Assembly (NCBI GenBank): GCA_021399435.1
Contig: JAJTUP010000037.1
Location: forward strand, 186,001-250,000
DNA length: 64,000 nt
DNA from: Diaporthe sp. PMI_573
Lineage: Eukaryota; Ascomycota; Sordariomycetes; Diaporthales; Diaporthaceae
Direction: 5' to 3'
This document shows positions 57,815 through 64,000 of the stretch, piece after piece. Positions within the stretch are counted from its first letter, which is position 1. Each line of letters starts with the position of its first letter. A program made the position numbers and the translations under genes. The notes under the pieces were generated by a model. That model was not told where the DNA came from. It worked only from the letters and a program-made list of their open reading frames with translations, and ran no database searches.

Positions 57815-59287
57815 CTAGCAAATCCTCTCGTTGACAACATCTACTCTCATATCTCTTCTGATCGCATTTTCAGGGAAATTCATGTCATAAGCCGGGCACT
57901 GACCTGCTTGAACATGTGCAGTCGTGACTGACAAGAGGTCCAATGTGTCGTCATCGCTGATGTCCCACAACCCACGAGGCTTGCGGTGTACAGAGCTGAG
58001 CCTAGGGAGATGGCCGCTGCCGCCTTTGGGCTCTTCCGTAGTACGCTTCCTCCCCATCCAACTCAGGAGCCTGGTTCTACTCAACAGAGACCGCACGGCT
58101 GACCCTTGGGACGACAATTTGCGGAGCACCCTGGGGGCGGAAGGCACGCCGATAATAAGAAACGCGGCAGTCATTTCGCCAAGCGCAAAGGCGCCGGTGA
58201 TTGGTGCTAGATAAACCTCATCTCTGGAGTGCAGAAGCTTGGTGAGCCATACCAAGCGGCAAATTGCACAGCCGAATCCGCTGCGACAGTGTCAGTCCGG
58301 TGTGACAATTTGCAGGCGGCGCCCGCCAAGCGGGCTTTTGACCAGGAATGCACGGTGTCTTGGAGGTGGAAGAGGAGACAGAACTCACAGGATCCCAATT
58401 AAAAATAGCACTGAGACACCAGCCCTAATGGCTCTTGTCATGTTCAGCCTCCATATAACCCATTGAGGGAGGGCCAGAATAGCGACGTCCGAGATGAGGT
58501 TAATGATGGACGCGACTAGGTTCAGCACAACCACATTGACGGGGCAGTAACCCCCTTTGTAGAATACGTCCCAGACCTTTTTCTGTGGTGTGCAGCGGAA
58601 CGTCTCTAGGAAAGCTGCAGTGATGTAGTAGACCACATTTGCTGCCACCAGGATGCGGACTGCCCAGAACATGCTGTTGCGTTCCCTCAGAGGATTAAAG
58701 AGGTGTGCCCAGTCAACCAGAATAGCTACCTTTACAAACATGAGCGTGAGGCAGTAGAATACCGATGCAAAATGGATTCGCTGTGAGGAAATATTCAAAG
58801 TCAGCAGGAAGGCATCGTATTGTAGCAGCACGCATATATAAACACGTGGACATGTTATGTTGAATCTCGTGTGCTACTTACCCAGGCGTAATTGCTCACG
58901 TCTCTTACCCTGAAATTCCATTCATGGACGAAAAAGCCAGGGAAGATGGCAATCTTGTAGCCAATGTAAACAAAGCCAGAGAAGGTGCCCTAAACCATGA
59001 TATGTTAGCTCACTCTCCCAAAACTTGTCTACATGTCAGGGGAAGAATTATTTGCTAACCAATGCACAAACCAGCAAGGCCTCCTCAACGCCAAATAATC
59101 GTGGCTTCATCGCGAGACGGGACCACACCCTCAGAAGAACCGAAAGCGTTGCCAGGATAGCGCAAATTATGATGGCTGCCTCTCCCAGCTTGTGAAAACC
59201 GCCGTCGTTGTCCAAGTCAGATACTTGCCCTTCAGGTGCCGCCATTGCGGGCCCATCCGGGTCCAAGGCGACGGTTGTATCCAACAT
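57815..59287 (-). CDS. Fungal rhodopsin-domain (PTH11-like) seven-helix membrane protein
   Basis: Four exons, 59287-59060, 58989-58882, 58780-58389 and 58280-57815, give 397 residues in frame. Seven hydrophobic segments are visible: AAIIICAILATLSVLLRVWS, LLVCALGTFSGFVYIGYKI, then segments with FASVFYCLTLMFVKVAIL, ILVAANVVYYITAAFL, LNLVASIINLISDVAILALP, AGVSVLFLIGILCGFGCAIC and ITGAFALGEMTAAFLIIG. The motifs LRVWSRL, TLMFVKVAIL and CGF.CAICRL are typical of the fungal rhodopsin-domain family (PF20684), which includes PTH11-like receptors. The long cytoplasmic tail is Ser/Arg-rich. It probably senses an extracellular signal. There is no N-terminal CFEM cysteine domain. Confidence 0.88.
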
Positions 59288-59818
59288 GGTGTCACTACCT
59301 CGAAATAACGCCTATGATACTTTGTAAAGGCGAAGCCTGGGAAGAGTGGCCGAACAGTGCAGCTAGGCGTGGAAGTGTACTTCAAGGGTGGGAAAGGAAA
59401 AATATAATATCGCCAGGCGCAACGGACAAACGCAATGGACAACCACGAATTAAAGGCTTACCTTTACGCGATGAAGACCACACACCTGCTATAATCTTTG
59501 CGTGCCACTTCTTATCTCACCAATTATGCATGCATACTATTTTAAGGCTGACTGTATCAGGCGAGTGGACGAGGAAGAGCTCTCGGGTCGGAGCGAATGG
59601 CGTTCTAGTGCTGCGCCCCAAGTTTTCAATGCATGTGTAACTATGTGTCTGATTCGTCCACTAGGGATTGACCTGAGATGTTTCCCGAGCTTACGCCCCA
59701 ACCGCGAAGTGCGTAGCACGCATTGATGGTATGTCTTGATCTGTCATTCATGGTGCGCAAAGTGCTTGATTTGGCGAGTGCTGCGCCGTCTCCCACTGTC
59801 GCAGGCCTCCAAGAATAC
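59288..59818. other. Intergenic, no gene recognised
   Basis: Promoter of the first rhodopsin-domain gene. Only short frames without recognisable content. Confidence 0.4.
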
Positions 59819-60890
59819 TTACTCGTAATGTACAGCATCGCATCTACTACCGCGTAGATACATACAGAAGTTCGGAGGGTCCGTTGCATTTGTTAGCATC
59901 GAGATGGCAATCACATAGAGGGAGTAAGCGCAGCGGGAAATTAGCGGTTGGGATTGTCCCGGAGGAGTGCGCCCAAGCAGCACGCGAACATTGTCAAATT
60001 CACCGTTATACGCGTGCGTAGTGGCAATGGTGACGTCGACCACGGCTGGCGCGAAGATGCCGCATCTTACGCCTGCACACATGCAGATCAATGGTGATGA
60101 TTCCGATGATCACGATATCGTGTGCGCTAGGGTTGGCGGGGTCCAAGACAGGAAAGCCAACCTTGAGAAACTTCTCCTAGCGGACGACATGGATCAGCAT
60201 GAGGTCTTCGGTGTCTGCAGAGACTCTGGCGAGCACGCTGACGCGATGGCGTCCCATGAAGTCGAAGAAACGATGAACCGGAGTTCCGTTGCTCATCTCG
60301 GTGTTGAGCGTGGCCCGCTCGAAGCGACCCTCGTTCATGCGCAAAAGAGCAGCCATCTTCCCGTTGAAAGTTTCGATGACTGCCCAGGTGCCTGATCTTA
60401 GAGGAACGAAATTCAAACAAGACAGTGTTTTGTTTACTCATGGGTGATCATTGTGCTCTCACCATGGACACGCGAACAACTCGCTAGTCCAGCCGCCACA
60501 AGTGCTGCAGAAGCCGCGATCCGCCGCTCTCTTCCCTAGCGCTTTCCACCTTCCCCATGGCCATCGTCTGCAGCACGCTGATGTCAGACCCGAACACCTG
60601 CTTCCATTCGACCGCCACCGTCGAGTCCAGGCCCAGTTCAACTGTGCTTACGGTGGTGTTGTAGGTGACGTTCACCAGGTCAAAGAAAGACCCACTGACT
60701 TGTTGAAGGAGGCCAGCCCAGCGGTGAAGAGACATGTTGCTCTGATTACCTTTGACTGTGGCTGTTCTCTACTTCTCAAGCTCCAGCGCGATGTCTGGCT
60801 CCTCCTGGTCCGCCTTGTGCAGAAGGGAGAACAGTCGCCTGTCAATCCCGCGCCCCAGCACCGCCGCCAGGTTGAAGAGGTTACTTACAT
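59819..60890 (-). pseudogene. Broken gene of unknown family with in-frame TAG stops
   Basis: Protein-like text on the minus strand is interrupted by stops. It begins near 60890 (NLAAVLGRGIDRRLFSLLHK, DQEEPDIALELEK), hits TAG at 60771-60769 and continues in the same frame (MSLHRWAGLLQQVSGSFFDL, then VTYNTTVSTVELGLDST). It hits another TAG at 60486-60484. It resumes as SGTWAVIETFNGKMAALLRM and FFDFMGRHRVSVLARVSADT, then TAG at 60179-60177, followed without frame change by EKFLKVGFPVLDPANP. The last piece, 60091-59819, is VRCGIFAPAVVDVTIATTHA and RCAYSLYVIAISML. The opposite-strand frames here have the His/Gln-rich look of antisense shadows, which supports minus-strand coding. I do not recognise the family. 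Confidence 0.4.
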
Positions 60891-61526
60891 AGTAAGTTCA
60901 GAGAAGCAAGATATAATGCTGTCGCCAGTATCGTGGCCCCTTTGTGGTCACAGTAAACTCTTGGTGCTCTTGGCCCTGGATAAGGAAGTAGTTCCGGAAT
61001 GTTTTGAAGCCTCTCGGTTCTCATCTACCGAAGTGAAGCATTTGAATTTAACGGGGTATAAACAGTTTGGATCACTTAAAATACATGAGTTGTAGATTAT
61101 AGTGATATTCGGGAGGCTACTACTTCACTTGGGTCATCAAGGAGCCACAAGCGTTGCCGTGTGAACCAGACGCAATCCAAGACTGTTCATGCGTTCAGAG
61201 AGTGAAACGTCGAATGTATTATTATTAATGGTCATGACGACGAAACTATACGAACTTCTGTTCTCATTATAATTCCTCTGAGGCTGTCGTCGTCTCTATC
61301 AAGCTCTCGCCCACGCGAGGCTCGTGAAGCCGATGCGTGGTACATACCGGCGTGTTTATTCAACGAGTCAAGCTTCAGTGCAGAATGCAGGTGTCTGCGT
61401 CTGAGAAAACTCGAATTCTAATACATATTGTCAGTTAAAATCCAGACCGCTTTGGATCCTCCCTATCCGATTTCCCCGCAGAATGTCCGTTCAAAGATTT
61501 TGAGGTAGCATGGTGATGTGGCAAGC
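60891..61526. other. Intergenic between the broken gene and the second rhodopsin-domain gene
   Basis: A/T-richer spacer with no recognisable gene; holds the 3' flank of the rhodopsin-domain gene. Confidence 0.4.
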
Positions 61527-62716
61527 TCATCTTTTACTTACTTCGCCAGTGTACCGCACGTTCTGAGACGATTCGCAACACCTGAACAAGGTGTGAAGAG
61601 AAGGCAGCGAGGATGCTATGACTCCGAAGCCGCATTCGACATTTGTGGACATGTTGATCACGCCGAGATTGTCTATGCAAATACATCCACAATTAGTTAT
61701 AGTTGCTAGACACGGATTAATTCCAGGGCCAACAACTTACATAAGAAGTCGTCCGGATAATTCGTCATATCGGTGTACCTCAGGTAAGGCACACGGAAGC
61801 AAGCAGAAATACTTGCGAGAACTCCAAAGCCAAGGACAGCTGTTATCAACACCTTCTGGTGGCGCCTCATACGCGTTACAGCCACAATAATAGAAGGAAT
61901 TAAGACCAATGCCCAATCTGTCGCCAGCTGGGTGATGAAGACAAGGTAGCTGAAAGTTGTTTGTCCCAGTGTTTCCTGACACGTGCCCCTATTCAAATCA
62001 GTCCTAAAGGTCCGTGATGGCGCGCTCGAGGTGTCTGCACTTTGCCTTCCCGCTCGTCAAAGAGGGTCCGAGGGATTGAAACTCACAATAAGGGATTCCA
62101 TGTCGCTGCCAGGGGGCGGCATGTGGCAAAGATGTAGATCAACGCCAATATACTAACAACTACCATAACGGACATGTTGATAGACATTGGGATAACAAAC
62201 CGTCTTCGTGCATCCAGTCGCATGCAAGTGAATCCGATAGCACACTTGGTCATGCTGGACGAGAAAAGATACAAAACTTCCCAGTACACTATGTATTCGG
62301 CAGCTCGAATCTGGTAAAGTGGTGAAGAAAGGTCCAGGTCTCGCGTGCCTAGACCGTAGCGGGTGGCATAGACAGCGAACACAACCGCAGCGGCGAATGT
62401 GAGCTGGTTGGCATTCGATTGTCAACATCGCAGATACCGAGGAACGGGACCCCTTCGCTTCGGCCGGAACACCGGCGGTTGATAAGGGACAACTCACGGT
62501 TCCAAGAATCGCCAGGACATCGTCTGGACCCAAAGACCTGCTCAAACCCACCGAGAAGCCAAGACGTGCGTATAGTCGTAGAGAAATGGCAATTATGCCG
62601 ATGATCGCAAGAGCGATTCCGATGGCGTCGACGGCGAAGCCAAGCCCTTTGGGTGAGAGAGGCGCCAGCTGATAAGCAACAGCCTGTATCTGTTCACCAG
62701 ACACCAAAGAGTCCAT
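61527..62716 (-). CDS. Second fungal rhodopsin-domain membrane protein (PTH11-like)
   Basis: Four exons, 62716-62498, 62403-62087, 61988-61741 and 61672-61527, sum to 309 residues. Hydrophobic helices are visible in AIGIALAIIGIIAISLRLYA, FAAAVVFAVYATRYGLG, YIVYWEVLYLFSSSMTKCAI, SVMVVVSILALIYIFATC, TFSYLVFITQLATDWALVLI, VLITAVLGFGVLASISACFR and FGVIASSLPSLHTLF. The LGPDD motif after helix 1, RYGLG, and ATCRPLAATWNP are typical of PF20684/PTH11-like proteins. The protein is shorter than the first rhodopsin-domain protein and has almost no cytoplasmic tail. A GTAAGT just before the stop (GAA|GTAAGT) could be a donor to an extra exon I cannot find, so the C-terminus may be incomplete. Confidence 0.82.
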
Positions 62717-64000
62717 CCTGAGGACGCTCGCTGCAGACAGAGCAGGATCTGTGGGCGTCTCCAGGTGGCCGAAGCTGGCCGAAGCTCGAGAGAGGCATGA
62801 ATACCATCCGACAGCGTGGATTGCGAGACGTGCTGAAGATAACCACAGAGATGCAGGGAGCTATATCGAAACCAGGAATATCATCAATAGTAGGCCAAGC
62901 TGGAAATCCAGCCCCTCTGCCCCCGCCGTCCGACAAATCAGAGGCCTGGCGTGAGCCGGTGGTCGTATCCACCCCCCGAAGCGGGCATCGGGCATCCGGG
63001 GCAGGACCGGGAAATTCGGGGCTAGCCTACCGCATCCAGGAACTAGAGACTGGGAAACGGTGAGCCCGCGCGCCCGCCATCCCTGTATTCGATGTGCCGT
63101 GGACGGGGGAGCCAAGGTACGCTGCATGGGTTTACGGCACTAGAGTCCGCGCCAGCCAACGAGGAAGGTGACAGCCCTAGTTGCCTTGAAACATTTTGGA
63201 AAATAAAGGTGCAGGTCGCGTTGGCGCGTCGGAGAAAATCCCAATTTCCCTGTCCCCAGCGGCTCTTGACAGAGTGAATGTGTTCCCCCCCCCCCGCGGA
63301 TGCACAGCGATGTCTTATTTGGTCTCGGTATTCGCCATGCTGGTGAAATGGTAGAGGGAAGTGTTAAGGTTCTGATATCACAGCCGAAACCTTCCTTCTA
63401 CGTTGAATGGGGTATCATTCAAAATTGAGTTTGTTACCTGATCGCTGGAACTCCATGTCAGTAAGGGCGCAGAAGGGGCGCAGAAGCAAGATTCCAAGGG
63501 CGGCGACTTCGATGCTGCCGGCATCTGGGCCCTTGGATGCGATTGGACTCGGCACCTCGCTGGCACAGGGTCAGCTAAGTGGCATATTAATTTGGTTGAT
63601 CTTCAGAAACATCTGGAACCGGCGCCTCTTGTCCTTGAACTCGATATAGATGGGTCAAGGATATCCATGCCGTATGTCTCTACACGATACTACATAAAGT
63701 GGCATTCTCGCCTCTCCTCGGCTGCGTCAGCCGCCACTAGTTGAACCTTGAAATAGGACCAAAAGGCCCAGGCAAGAGCTCCGTACAAGTTCTTGAGGAA
63801 GTGTTGTCTTGTGAGTTTGGAAGTAAGCTCCTGTCGAGAATGTTGGCCCCAAGATTAGAGGTACTAAGTCATCTTGGCACGTGTGAGCCCTCATCGGATG
63901 AAAATCTCCTAGGGCCCCCTGCAATAGCAAGCCCGTGTATACCAAACACAGAAGCCTTCAGACGACGGCGGCACATCACTTCTTCAATAAGCCTCTACAA
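62717..64000. other. Window end: no gene recognised
   Basis: Promoter of the second rhodopsin-domain gene and then 1.2 kb with only short frames. A (C)10 run lies near 63286-63296. A 72-codon minus frame at 63945-63727 has no recognisable content; it could be part of a gene that continues outside the window. Confidence 0.35.

Overview
The window reads as nuclear DNA of a filamentous ascomycete (Pezizomycotina, probably Sordariomycetes; the class is inferred). Genes are monocistronic, mostly on the minus strand, and broken by short GT..AG introns of about 50-120 nt, often with a CTRAC-like branch site. The gene set fits this: an NADPH oxidase of the NoxA type, a HET-domain gene, a Zn2Cys6 regulator, fungal rhodopsin-domain membrane proteins, a GPI-anchored WSC protein and secreted glycoside hydrolases. 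I built spliced models by hand from frame, splice sites and recognisable motifs. Most close exactly in frame, and the uncertain ones are marked.

Layout. 1-11.9 kb: the 3' part of a solute-binding-protein-like gene, a small CYSTM protein, one or two serine-rich hypothetical proteins, a cytochrome b5-acyl-CoA dehydrogenase fusion, FEN1 nuclease (with a 5-nt micro-exon) and an MFS symporter. 12-25 kb: noxA in the middle of two long regions without recognisable genes; the larger, 7.8 kb, separates it from ubc4. 25-33 kb: ubc4, mitochondrial glutaryl-CoA dehydrogenase, a WSC/GPI wall protein and a secreted alpha/beta hydrolase. 35-41.7 kb: a Zn2Cys6 transcription factor and a secreted GH16 glucanase. 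42-47.6 kb: a broken HET gene, an FAD monooxygenase and a spherulin-4/GH135-like secreted protein. 49-53 kb: an F-box/ankyrin protein and a secreted GH3 beta-glucosidase. 55-64 kb: a tiny secreted Gly/Ala/Lys-rich protein and two rhodopsin-domain membrane proteins flanking the remains of an unidentified gene.

Housekeeping genes (fen1, ubc4, glutaryl-CoA dehydrogenase, noxA) lie mainly in the first half. The second half is richer in accessory genes (CAZymes, HET, F-box/ankyrin, orphan receptor-like proteins, decayed genes). I see no operon-like cluster, CRISPR array, rRNA, convincing tRNA or intact transposon. The most interesting items are the FEN1 micro-exon, the HET gene with an apparent internal deletion, the broken gene whose stops are all TAG, the orphan bacterial-type solute-binding fold, and the large silent interval between noxA and ubc4.
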